This document shows positions 15,948-23,756 of a DNA stretch of 64,000 nt, one piece after another. Positions within the stretch are counted from its first letter, which is position 1, and the number at the start of each line of letters is the position of its first letter. Where the stretch lies: positions 186,001 through 250,000 of the forward strand of contig NZ_WWCN01000010.1 in NCBI RefSeq assembly GCF_009857445.1, given 5' to 3'. The DNA is from Duganella flavida (GTDB lineage: Bacteria; Pseudomonadota; Gammaproteobacteria; Burkholderiales; Burkholderiaceae_D). A program made the position numbers and the translations under genes. The notes beneath the pieces were generated by a model. The model saw only the letters and a list, made by a program, of their open reading frames with translations. It made no database searches and was not told the origin of the DNA.

Positions 15948-17169
15948 CGCGCTCGAAAGTTTTAGCCTGGCGCTGTCAAGTATTCGGAGCCACGGTTTCC
16001 GCAGTGTTCTTACCATGCTGGGGATTATCATTGGCGTCGCCTCAGTCATTGCCATCGTTGGCTTAAGCCAGGCGCTGGGCGACATTATCGCCAGTAATTT
16101 CAAGGGACTTGGCAGCAACAGCATGAGCATACGCGCGCTGACCACACCTGAACAGGCGCTGCAGGGCCGGTTTAACCGGCTCACCCTCAGTGATTACCGC
16201 CAGATTGTGCGCCACGTGGATGACATCAGCGATATTGCGCCATCTTTTTCGCCGTTTGGCGACTACGGCACGGCGATTAAGTATGCATCGAGCACGGTAT
16301 TTGCCAGGGTCAGTGCGGTGACCCCCAACTATCAGATCCTGAGCCAGTCCACACCGCAGCATGGCCGCTATATCAGTAACGATGACGTTGCCACCCATCG
16401 GCGAGTCTGTGTGATTGGCAGGAAACTGAGGGACAAACTGCATCTGCCGGACAATCCGGTCGGGCAATTTATCGAATTGGGCGGGCAGTGGTTCAAGGTG
16501 GTTGGGGTGACTGAGCCCCATGCCGAAACGTTCGGCGCTGCCCAGGATGATCTGGCCTTGATTCCATTCTCGACCGGACAATCGCTGGTCGCTGATCCGG
16601 CGTTGGTTGATCTGTCGGTGACCTTCAATGTCACCGACAGCGAGCAATTGACTGCGGTTCAGGAACGTACGGCCAGTTTGCTGCGTCAACTGCATCGCAT
16701 TCCGCCCGGTGCAAAAGATGATTTCGAAATCATCACGGCCGTGCAGTTGCAGGAGATCTTGTCGCGCGTCGTGGGTTCCATGACGCTGGTCCTGGCTGGC
16801 ATCGTTGGCATTTCGCTTCTGGTAGGCGGTATCGGCATCATGAATGTCATGCTGATCTCAGTCACAGAGCGCACACGCGAAATCGGTATCTGCAAGGCCC
16901 TGGGCGCGCAACGACACCATATTCTCGTGCAGTTCCTGATGGAAGCAGCGATGCTTTCGCTGATCGGCGGCGCCATAGGGGTGGCGCTTGGCTATTTACT
17001 TTCGCTGTTGGTCAGTGCCTTGGCTCCAGCCCTGCCGACACCCTCGATACCGTGGTGGGCGATTACGCTTTCACTAGGATTCTCAACCGTCGTCGGTCTG
17101 CTATTTGGCCTGCTACCTGCCGCGAAGGCCGCTAATTTAGATCCCATCGAGGCGCTGCGCTTCGAATAA
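15940..17169 (+). CDS. MacB-like ABC permease
   Basis: This 409-aa protein starts at GTG 15940 with GGAGG 6 nt upstream, overlapping the ATPase gene by 8 nt. It has the MacB/FtsX layout. One N-terminal helix (SVLTMLGIIIGVASVIAIVGL) is followed by a large periplasmic MacB core (about residues 50-285) and three C-terminal helices with the FtsX-type motif GIGIMNVMLISVTERTREIG. In MacB proteins the permease and ATPase are fused; here they are separate, as in many peptide-efflux systems. It works with the upstream ATPase and adaptor, probably as a peptide efflux or immunity pump. Confidence 0.93.
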   Translation: MFNALESFSLALSSIRSHGFRSVLTMLGIIIGVASVIAIVGLSQALGDIIASNFKGLGSNSMSIRALTTPEQALQGRFNRLTLSDYRQIVRHVDDISDIAPSFSPFGDYGTAIKYASSTVFARVSAVTPNYQILSQSTPQHGRYISNDDVATHRRVCVIGRKLRDKLHLPDNPVGQFIELGGQWFKVVGVTEPHAETFGAAQDDLALIPFSTGQSLVADPALVDLSVTFNVTDSEQLTAVQERTASLLRQLHRIPPGAKDDFEIITAVQLQEILSRVVGSMTLVLAGIVGISLLVGGIGIMNVMLISVTERTREIGICKALGAQRHHILVQFLMEAAMLSLIGGAIGVALGYLLSLLVSALAPALPTPSIPWWAITLSLGFSTVVGLLFGLLPAAKAANLDPIEALRFE

Positions 17170-17191
17170 GACAATTTTTCAGGAGACAAAC

Positions 17192-17950
17192 ATGCCCGTT
17201 TTGAACAACTATGCGCTTGAGCTGCGCGGGCTGAGCAAAGGGTTTGACCGGCCTGTCGTGAATGGGTTGGATTTGAGCGTGCGGTGTGGGGAGATTTATG
17301 CCCTGCTCGGCGCCAATGGGGCAGGTAAGACGACTACGCTGCGCATGGCTACGGGACTGCTGCTACCCGATACTGGCACGGTAAGCATCTGCGGCGTCGA
17401 TTTGCACACCGAGCCGGAAGTGGCCAAGCGTCCCCTGGCTTGCTTGTTTGACGAGCCGCTGTTGTACGGCAAGCTTACTGCGCTGGAGTATCTGGCCTTT
17501 GTCGCGGGCCTCTGGAGCCTTCCCGCAGCCCAGGCCGCTGCTCGCGCGGAGATGCTGTTGGCGATGTTGGGGCTCAGTTCCCATGCGCAGCAGTTGACCG
17601 AAACCTACTCCCGCGGTATGAAACAAAAACTAGCCGTTGCTGGGGCCTTGATTCACCAGCCGGCGCTGATTGTGATGGACGAACCGCTGACCGGACTTGA
17701 TGCGCATGCTGCGCGACAGGTCAAAGACCTGCTGCTGCAGCATACCGCCGCTGGCGGCGCCGTGCTGATGACGACGCATATTCTCGATGTGGCTGAGCGC
17801 ATAGCGGATCGCATCGGCATTCTCCAGGGGGGGCGCCTGATCGGCGAGGGCAGTCTTGCTCAGTTGCAGGATCGGGCGCAACAAAGCGACGCTTCGCTCG
17901 AGGACGTCTTCCTGCACCTGACGGAGAGTGCCCATGCGGTCGCTGCCTGA
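17192..17950 (+). CDS. ABC transporter ATPase, ABC-2/CcmA type
   Basis: The 252-aa ATPase has Walker A LLGANGAGKTTTLRM at about residues 38-52, a variant signature YSRGMKQKLAVAGAL, Walker B LIVMDEPLTGLD, and the switch His in MTTHILD. It resembles drug- and lantibiotic-immunity ABC-2 ATPases. AGGAGA lies 7 nt upstream of the ATG. The coding end overlaps the start of the next permease by 17 nt, so the two form one complex. It is the third ATPase in the operon. Confidence 0.93.
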   Translation: MPVLNNYALELRGLSKGFDRPVVNGLDLSVRCGEIYALLGANGAGKTTTLRMATGLLLPDTGTVSICGVDLHTEPEVAKRPLACLFDEPLLYGKLTALEYLAFVAGLWSLPAAQAAARAEMLLAMLGLSSHAQQLTETYSRGMKQKLAVAGALIHQPALIVMDEPLTGLDAHAARQVKDLLLQHTAAGGAVLMTTHILDVAERIADRIGILQGGRLIGEGSLAQLQDRAQQSDASLEDVFLHLTESAHAVAA

Positions 17951-19403
17951 CGTGCTGTCGCTGCGTCCGGGCGGCGCGGCCTGGCTGATGCGGCACGAGC
18001 ATCGCTTGTTTGTCGCTGAGTCGGCTGCGGCCATCGGCCGGGCTCTACATCGTCCCGCCAACCAGAGCGCCTTGCCGGCGCCGATTTTAGGCTGGATTGT
18101 CACGGTATACCTGGTGCTTCATGTCGCCGCCTGGAGCGCGCTGCCAACCTTGCCTTATTGGCGGCCCACGGAAAGCCTGGGGCAGCTCCATCTTGATGGC
18201 TTTGCCGCTGCTGTGCTGTTCATCCTGATGCTGTCGGCGGCGATGATACGCTGCGTGCATGTGATGTACACCCGCAATGATCTGGACTTAATACTGAGCG
18301 CGCCTGTTCCGGGTGCCACTATCCTGCGCGCGCGCCTGGGCGGCGTGGTTGCCGGCATACTCTTGCTGGTACTGTTTCTGGTCAGCCCAGTCATCCATAT
18401 CGGCCTGCTCACTGGCCGGCCGCGGTTATTGGCGCTGTATCCCGCACTGCTCGCGATGGCGGTCCTCGCCGCCAGCTTTGCCATGATGATCACGATCCAG
18501 CTTGCCAACTGGATTGGGCCGCGCCGCACGGCGATTGTGGCGCAGGTGCCTGGCACTGCCGTCGTCGTAGGGCTGTATCTGATGCCCAGACTGCTGCAAG
18601 CCATCCCTGCCGACATCCAGAACGCGTTCTCTTCGCTGCTTGAAGCGGGTGCGTTGCTGGGACCGGCCAGTCCGCTGTGGCTTCCCGTGCAGGCGTTGCA
18701 GGGCGACCTGTGGGCACTGGCGTTGTTTTGTCTGGCAGCGGTGGGAGTGGCGCAACTTACAGTCGTGTTCCTCCAGCGCCGCTTCCTGAACGCCCTCCGG
18801 CTTGGCCGCGAACTGCCGCGCCGCCTGCCTGGTCCTGCACTGGGGATAGGTTTACGCTTTGGACATGGCATACGCAGTGTCGTTCTTTACAAAGAGTGGC
18901 TGCTGCTGCTGCGCCAGCCCATCTTCCTGAGCCAGCTGGGCATCAAGCTGGCATGGCTAGTCGTGGCCTTTGCGGCTGCCGGCAGTAGCAGCCTGCGCCC
19001 GGCGGTGATTGCCGCCATTACGGTGTACGCGACTGCGGCGGTGGCCGGCACGCTGACACGGTTGGTAGAGGGGGGCGAACAGGCAGGGGACTTGCTGGCA
19101 TCCTCGCCAGTGGCGCCAGCTGCGATCCGGGCTGGCAAGCGTTGGGCGGCCCTGATACCAGCGCTGGTGGTGGGTTTACCTGTGCCATTGTGGCTGGGCG
19201 TCGCCGATCCGAAACTTGGAGTATTGACAGCTATTGTCCTGATTGGCGCCAGCGACTCAGCCAACCGTATCAGCCGCATGTTTGCAGCACCATCAATCGC
19301 GCAAGGACACCCGGCAGCGCCGCATATGGCGGCTGCGCTGTGGGAGGCGCTGAGTAACGGCCTGTGGGTCCTGATGCTGTTGCTTGCCTATGCCGTCGTT
19401 TGA
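17934..19403 (+). CDS. Large ABC permease (ABC-2-like)
   Basis: This 489-aa polytopic membrane protein has about ten hydrophobic helices in two similar halves. I start at ATG 17934 with GGAG 7 nt upstream; a GTG at 17928 is possible. I see no recognised signature beyond the helix pattern and the repeated Leu/Val/Ala-rich segments. It immediately follows, and overlaps, an ABC-2-type ATPase gene, which makes it the cognate permease. In a bacteriocin operon such a pair commonly confers producer immunity, but here this is inference. Confidence 0.82.
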   Translation: MRSLPDVLSLRPGGAAWLMRHEHRLFVAESAAAIGRALHRPANQSALPAPILGWIVTVYLVLHVAAWSALPTLPYWRPTESLGQLHLDGFAAAVLFILMLSAAMIRCVHVMYTRNDLDLILSAPVPGATILRARLGGVVAGILLLVLFLVSPVIHIGLLTGRPRLLALYPALLAMAVLAASFAMMITIQLANWIGPRRTAIVAQVPGTAVVVGLYLMPRLLQAIPADIQNAFSSLLEAGALLGPASPLWLPVQALQGDLWALALFCLAAVGVAQLTVVFLQRRFLNALRLGRELPRRLPGPALGIGLRFGHGIRSVVLYKEWLLLLRQPIFLSQLGIKLAWLVVAFAAAGSSSLRPAVIAAITVYATAAVAGTLTRLVEGGEQAGDLLASSPVAPAAIRAGKRWAALIPALVVGLPVPLWLGVADPKLGVLTAIVLIGASDSANRISRMFAAPSIAQGHPAAPHMAAALWEALSNGLWVLMLLLAYAVV

Positions 19404-19425
19404 CATATCCATCACCCATCGCATC

Positions 19426-20127
19426 ATGTTGAAACCTTTACACCGCTACTCGGCATTTGCCATCATCAGTTTGCTGGTCGCCTGCGCGCCAGCGGACCAG
19501 TCCGCCAGTCAATCAGGCTATGCGGTATTGGACGCTGGCCTGACGCCCCCGGCGGCATCTGCTAGCTCCGCAGAGGTCGTCGAATTTTTCATGTATTCAT
19601 GCGGCCATTGCTATCGTCTGGAGGCGCCGCTCAATGCCTGGTCACAGCAGCGGGGAGCGATCCGTTTCCGGCGGATTCCGATGGCGTTCAGTGTGCGCGA
19701 CGAGCCATTGCAGCGCTTGTATTACGTGGTGCAGAGCCAGCCCAATGCCGAGCTTTTGCACCGGCGTATTTTCTCGGCGATACATCAGCAAAAAATAGTC
19801 CTTGATAGCGAGAGTGCGATTGCCGACTACATGGTTCAGCTGGGTATTGCGCGGACAGATTTCCTGGCCGCCTATCGCGGGCCGGTTGTGCAGCAACAGG
19901 TCGAGCACGCGCTAGCCTTGCGTCACAGCTACGCGATCAGGGCAGTGCCCACCCTTGTTGTCGCTGATCGTTTCGTGACTTCGCCGGCAATGGTGGAAAG
20001 TAGCGCTGCGGCGGCAGACCCCTCACTATCAATCGAACACGCCACCACCCGCATGCTCGACTATTTGTTGGCAAAAGCGGAGAAGGCGGACCCACCACAG
20101 CCTGGAGACCATCATGAAAAACCATGA
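19426..20127 (+). CDS. DsbA-like thioredoxin-fold lipoprotein
   Basis: The 233-aa protein has a lipoprotein signal peptide (hydrophobic core and lipobox LVAC with Cys20), so it is probably membrane-anchored in the periplasm. The thioredoxin fold carries an active site Cys59-Gly-His-Cys62 in FFMYSCGHCYRLE, and a cis-Pro loop in IRAVPTLVV. DsbA proteins usually have CPHC; CGHC is the PDI-like variant and should still be oxidising. It is encoded inside the bacteriocin operon, whose precursor has exactly two cysteines, so a dedicated role in closing that disulfide is likely. The ATG at 19426 was chosen for the signal peptide; an ATG at 19390 is in frame. Confidence 0.88.
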   Translation: MLKPLHRYSAFAIISLLVACAPADQSASQSGYAVLDAGLTPPAASASSAEVVEFFMYSCGHCYRLEAPLNAWSQQRGAIRFRRIPMAFSVRDEPLQRLYYVVQSQPNAELLHRRIFSAIHQQKIVLDSESAIADYMVQLGIARTDFLAAYRGPVVQQQVEHALALRHSYAIRAVPTLVVADRFVTSPAMVESSAAAADPSLSIEHATTRMLDYLLAKAEKADPPQPGDHHEKP

Positions 20128-21835
20128 AGCATCATTCGCGGCATCGCCTTCTTTCTTGCTGCCGCCAACATCTTTGCCCGAATTTACCGTCCCCAAACTA
20201 GCGGCACCGCAGCTGGTTTGGCGCAACGCTGCAATCGCTGCTGATCTCGACCTTGATGCCTACGCATATTGTGCACCTCATCTGGACGACAGCAGCGCCG
20301 CATTCCTGCCGCAGACCAAGACGTTTCAAGCGGAGCGTTATGGTGGCATCGGGGTGGCCAGCAATGGCGGTGGCGTACGTTGCGGCCTGGATGGGGCAAT
20401 TCAGGTGAAAGGAACCGGCCGCAACGGCTTACTGGGCAAGCGCACCGACTTCAATCATAGCAATGGTGGTGCTTCGCTGGAAGAAGGTGTCCGCGAGGCG
20501 ATTTGGGGCGAAGTAGCGGCAATGGCATTGCCTTATGGCGCGGCTCGCGTTCATGGCATCCTGGCCACAGGAACGCGCACCTACTTCCAGGGCGCTGGCG
20601 CAGAGGACGGCATGATTCCACGCGTGTTGATTTTGCGTCAGGCCCTGTTGCGGCCGGCGCATTATATGCGGGCGATTGACTGCGATTTATCCGATCCCGC
20701 CATCGAGCTTCATTGTAGCGACGCTGCGCGGACCCGCGCCGCTGTAGCTGAAATGGATCTTGGCCTGAGTACGCTGGTAGGCCGCCAACCGACAAACCGG
20801 CATGATCCCAGTTTTATCAATGAGGGGCTGCTGGAAATGGCGCGCCGCTTTGCTTGTCAGTTAGCGACATCCAACGTGAAGCGCATTCCGCACGGCGCGC
20901 TGAACTGCTCAAATATCGCACTGGATGGACGCTTCCTCGACTTCGGCACCATGACTGCCATTTCCGACTATGGCCGCGTGATCGTCATCAAGGGCCAACC
21001 GGATATCTGGCGCACTCATACCTACTTCAAATCCACCTTCTACAACCTGGCCTTTTATCTGCGCCATTATCTGCCAGGTGCTGGTGGCGCCGAGATTATC
21101 AGCGGTGCACGGCTCAATGCGCATTTTCTGGCGCATTACCACACCAGACTGACTATGGAATTCCTCAAGTTAACCGGCATTCCCGAAGCCAGCCTGCTGC
21201 AAAATGGCAGTGTCAAGTTGGCCGACCTCTGGCGTAGCATCCAAGGCATTATCGCGCGCAAGAACCGTGAGCCGTTCCAGATGCCGCAGATGCCGGAGAC
21301 AATGGGGGCCTTCAATCTGAACGCCATTTTTCGGGCTGCTTGCCTATGCCGCGACGCAACGCAGATGGAAGATGAGCTGCAGTCGCTGCTGGACGATAGT
21401 TCACTACGCCGCCAGTTCATTGAGGCCTATGCCGCAGCGCGTGAGCATTACCTGAGCAGCTTGCCAGCCACCGTGCGTGCGCAAGCCAGCTTTACGATGA
21501 TCATGGAAGCAATGCGCCGCAATACACCTTTTATGGCGTTATGCCGCAACCAGCTGGAGCCGGCGATTCTCGCATTGCAGCGTCAGCCGGACAGTATCTC
21601 TGCGGTACCGGGATTTATCGACCATCTGCTGCGCCAGGCCCGTACGCTGCTGGCCGAAACCGGTGTTGCAGGTGTCGACCTCAGCTGGTATGCCGGCCGG
21701 CCACTGTACGCTACGCCTACCGCAGTAACGGGGCACGATGCATGTCCTGTGGCGCTTGATGCCGCGATTTCCGAACTCGATCCCCTGCATTTTTCCGACC
21801 AACAAAAACAGATGATATCGATTTTATGCCATTAA
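20114..21835 (+). CDS. SelO (YdiU)-like pseudokinase-fold protein, bacteriocin-linked
   Basis: The 573-aa protein starts at ATG 20114 (GGAG upstream), overlapping the DsbA-like gene. By eye it aligns with SelO protein-AMPylases. LVWRN at 34-38 corresponds to LIWHN of YdiU, and ERYGG at 74-78 to the SGHQFG region. QVKGTG has the beta3 Lys99, EGVREAIWGEVAAM has the alphaC Glu133, and RIPHGALNCSNIAL with LDFG at 257-278 matches HGVMNTDNM...LDYG. Metal ligands Asn267 and Asp276 are kept, but the position of SelO's catalytic Asp (first D of TDN) is Ser266. In the operon it directly precedes an HlyC-like gene, the arrangement seen for the MchC/MchD and MceJ/MceI pairs of siderophore microcins. A role in peptide modification is inferred. 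Confidence 0.75.
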   Translation: MKNHEASFAASPSFLLPPTSLPEFTVPKLAAPQLVWRNAAIAADLDLDAYAYCAPHLDDSSAAFLPQTKTFQAERYGGIGVASNGGGVRCGLDGAIQVKGTGRNGLLGKRTDFNHSNGGASLEEGVREAIWGEVAAMALPYGAARVHGILATGTRTYFQGAGAEDGMIPRVLILRQALLRPAHYMRAIDCDLSDPAIELHCSDAARTRAAVAEMDLGLSTLVGRQPTNRHDPSFINEGLLEMARRFACQLATSNVKRIPHGALNCSNIALDGRFLDFGTMTAISDYGRVIVIKGQPDIWRTHTYFKSTFYNLAFYLRHYLPGAGGAEIISGARLNAHFLAHYHTRLTMEFLKLTGIPEASLLQNGSVKLADLWRSIQGIIARKNREPFQMPQMPETMGAFNLNAIFRAACLCRDATQMEDELQSLLDDSSLRRQFIEAYAAAREHYLSSLPATVRAQASFTMIMEAMRRNTPFMALCRNQLEPAILALQRQPDSISAVPGFIDHLLRQARTLLAETGVAGVDLSWYAGRPLYATPTAVTGHDACPVALDAAISELDPLHFSDQQKQMISILCH

Positions 21836-22386
21836 ATTACATCAGCCATTTTCGTGTTCTCGACACGCCAGCGGATCTGACCCGCGAAATCGCCGAGCAA
21901 TGTGGTTATGCCGCCCAGCTGATGAGTCAGAATCGCTCGCATCACAAACTTAATCTTGAGTATATGCGGCAGGTCATTGAGCCGGCAATCCGGCAAAGGC
22001 GTATCAAATTCTATTTTAATGAAGACGGCGGTATCGTCGGCTATGTTGCGTGGGCTTGGTTGGCGGAAGAAGTGGCCGAGCGGGTAATCGCAAAAGGGAC
22101 CTTCAACTTGCATGAAAGTGAGTGGAATGAGGGGAATCAGCTCTGGATCGTCGACCTCCTGGTGCCGTATGGGAGCCTGCCTTATGTGATGCGGCACTTG
22201 CGCGACAAACAGTTCAAGGATAACGCGGCATTGCATTACCTGCGCAGGCGCGGCGACAACCAGGTTCAGGTCAGGACGCTCAGGCGTGAGATGTTTTCGA
22301 CGTTCTTCCGTGCCGCAGCAGACTTAAGCCCCGTGCAACAGGGCGCTCACTCCGGTCAGCTGCGTTTTGTGCGCGAGCATTGGTAG
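21826..22386 (+). CDS. HlyC-like toxin acyltransferase (MceI/MchD type)
   Basis: The 186-aa protein matches the RTX toxin-activating acyltransferase pattern. A His pair (His39-His40 in NRSHHKL) lies at the position of HlyC His23, followed by VGYVAWAWL (HlyC VAYCSWANL). The core block WNEGNQLWIVDLLVPYG has Asp110 at the HlyC Asp92 position, then MRHLRDKQFKDNAALHYLR. HlyC moves fatty acyl groups from acyl-ACP to lysines, but the precursor here has no lysine. The related MceI/MchD proteins instead help attach a siderophore to a C-terminal Ser of class IIb microcins. The gene overlaps the SelO-like gene by 10 nt and ends the operon. Substrate is unknown. Confidence 0.85.
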   Translation: MPLNYISHFRVLDTPADLTREIAEQCGYAAQLMSQNRSHHKLNLEYMRQVIEPAIRQRRIKFYFNEDGGIVGYVAWAWLAEEVAERVIAKGTFNLHESEWNEGNQLWIVDLLVPYGSLPYVMRHLRDKQFKDNAALHYLRRRGDNQVQVRTLRREMFSTFFRAAADLSPVQQGAHSGQLRFVREHW

Positions 22387-22387
22387 C

Positions 22388-22444
22388 TTGTGCCAAGCGG
22401 CGGCAATCTGTGAGCCGAAAGCCGCGCGAGCTTGAGCGGCACAA
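22388..22444. terminator. Inverted repeat between convergent genes
   Basis: TTGTGCC (22388-22394) pairs with GGCACAA (22438-22444), with further pairing AAGC/GCTT inside. It sits between the end of the bacteriocin operon and the convergent YdeI-like gene. There is no T tract, so termination activity is uncertain. Confidence 0.35.
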
Positions 22445-23029
22445 CTAGTCGTCCAGGCCTTTACCATCGAGGATGCGCTGGACGCATTTGTCGATGCGGG
22501 ACTCGCGGGTCTTGGCTTGTTTGGCGGATGAGAAGTGCAGCAGGTAGGCGCGCTGGCGGCCGGGCGTGAGTTCTTCGAAGGCGGTGCGCAGGGCCGGGAT
22601 GTCGTCCATTTTGCGCTCCAGCTCTTCGGGGAAGGAGAATTCGGCCGTCTTCTTCAGCTCCACTTTGGCGCCGGACTTTTCCAGGGAGATGGCGTCTTTG
22701 ATGTAGCTCTTCAGCGCTGTTTTGTGCTTGGTGATTTCGGACAGGCCGTTAAAGCGGATCTGGCGCGCGGCTTGTACGTTTTCGGTTTGCTGGATCAGCA
22801 GGTTTTTCGGATCCTTCATCAGCGCGCCCTTGAAGAACAGCAGCGCGCAGTATTCTTTGAAGCCGTGCATCAGCACCACATTGCGGCCGTCCAGCGTGTA
22901 GCAGGGCTGGCCCCATTTGAAGTCCTCGGTCAGGTCGTCGCTGCCGGAGATGATCTCGCGCAGGGCGACGAATTCCTCTTGCCAGTTCTTGGCCCGTCCC
23001 AGGAAGGCGTCCACTTTGTCGTTGGTCAT
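22445..23029 (-). CDS. YdeI/OmpD-associated DUF1801 protein
   Basis: The 194-aa protein has the DUF1801 core (EDFKWGQPCYTLDGRNVVLMHGFKEY split over about residues 34-60, then ALLFFKGALMKDP) and a C-terminal bacteriocin-protection-like YdeI tail (TPGRQRAYLLHFSSAKQAKTRESRI). YdeI-like proteins have been linked to resistance to cationic peptides in other bacteria, so its neighbours, a bacteriocin operon on one side and a possible poly-cationic peptide synthetase on the other, are suggestive. I start at ATG 23029, where AGGAG lies 6 nt upstream. It is 10 nt downstream of the deacetylase gene and probably co-transcribed with it. Mechanism unknown. Confidence 0.85.
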   Translation of the reverse strand: MTNDKVDAFLGRAKNWQEEFVALREIISGSDDLTEDFKWGQPCYTLDGRNVVLMHGFKEYCALLFFKGALMKDPKNLLIQQTENVQAARQIRFNGLSEITKHKTALKSYIKDAISLEKSGAKVELKKTAEFSFPEELERKMDDIPALRTAFEELTPGRQRAYLLHFSSAKQAKTRESRIDKCVQRILDGKGLDD

Positions 23030-23039
23030 AGCGCTCCTC

Positions 23040-23756
23040 TCATTGCCATTCAAGATGGACGACTTTGTAGCCTTTGTCTTTCAGGACTTGCAGCAGTGTT
23101 GGCAGGGCTTTGGCGGTCGGTCCGTTCGCGTCGTGCATCAGGATGATACCGCTGCCGGCTTTATCGAGGTTTTCGCTTAATCGCTGGGCGAGAATGGCGG
23201 TGGTGTCGTCTGGCAGCCAGTCGGTGATGCCAAGGTCGATCGAGGCGACGGTGATATTGGCTTGCTTGAGTGCGTCCAGCAGGGCGGGTGTCTCTTCGAG
23301 GAAGGGGAAGCGGTAGGCTGGCGTCTCGACGCCGAAGGCGGCTTTGTAGGCGGCGCGGCTGCGCTTGAGGTCTTCCAGTTGCTGCTCGACGGTGAACGAT
23401 GCGAGGTGCGCGTGGGTGTCGCTGTGGATGCCGGCCGAGTGGCCTTCACGTACCACCCGGCGCGCGAGTTCCGGCTGCTGCGCGATGTTCTGGCCAACCA
23501 TGAAGAAGGTCGCCTTGGCGCATTGGTCGGACAAGGCTTTCAGGACTGCCGGTGTGTTTTCAAATGATGGGCCATCGTCGAAGGTGAGTACTACTTCGCC
23601 CTTTGCCAGCGGCAGTACGGCGTTCTGATTGGCGCCGTATGCTGCGCCTTCGCGTTTCAGGGTGATGGTGCGGGAGGTGTTTAGTTTATCCGGTCCGCAG
23701 TCGGCTGCGGTGGCGGTTCCTGCAAGTGCTGCCAGTATCAATGCGATGACTTTCAT
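23040..23756 (-). CDS. Polysaccharide deacetylase (NodB/CE4), secreted
   Basis: The 238-aa protein has a Sec signal peptide (MKVIALILAALAGTATA) and a complete NodB domain. Motif 1 is LTFDDGPS with the Asp pair, motif 2 is HSDTHAHL with two metal-binding His, motif 3 is YRFPF, and motif 5 is GIILMHD. Members are Zn-dependent enzymes that remove N- or O-acetyl groups from cell-wall or surface glycans. The ATG at 23756 overlaps the stop of the phosphopantetheinyl transferase gene (ATGA), which places it in the NRPS operon. The substrate may be the peptide-linked product or an envelope glycan. Confidence 0.9.
   Translation of the reverse strand: MKVIALILAALAGTATAADCGPDKLNTSRTITLKREGAAYGANQNAVLPLAKGEVVLTFDDGPSFENTPAVLKALSDQCAKATFFMVGQNIAQQPELARRVVREGHSAGIHSDTHAHLASFTVEQQLEDLKRSRAAYKAAFGVETPAYRFPFLEETPALLDALKQANITVASIDLGITDWLPDDTTAILAQRLSENLDKAGSGIILMHDANGPTAKALPTLLQVLKDKGYKVVHLEWQ

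Noticed and set aside
21826..22386. Calling the HlyC-like protein an RTX toxin activator
   Set aside because: There is no RTX toxin gene or nonapeptide repeat in the window, and the neighbouring SelO-like gene and small precursor fit microcin-type maturation better.
10226..22386. Calling the cluster a siderophore microcin
   Set aside because: No IroB/MceC-like glycosyltransferase, no enterobactin esterase and no Ser/Gly-rich C-terminal tail on the precursor; only the modification pair resembles those systems.
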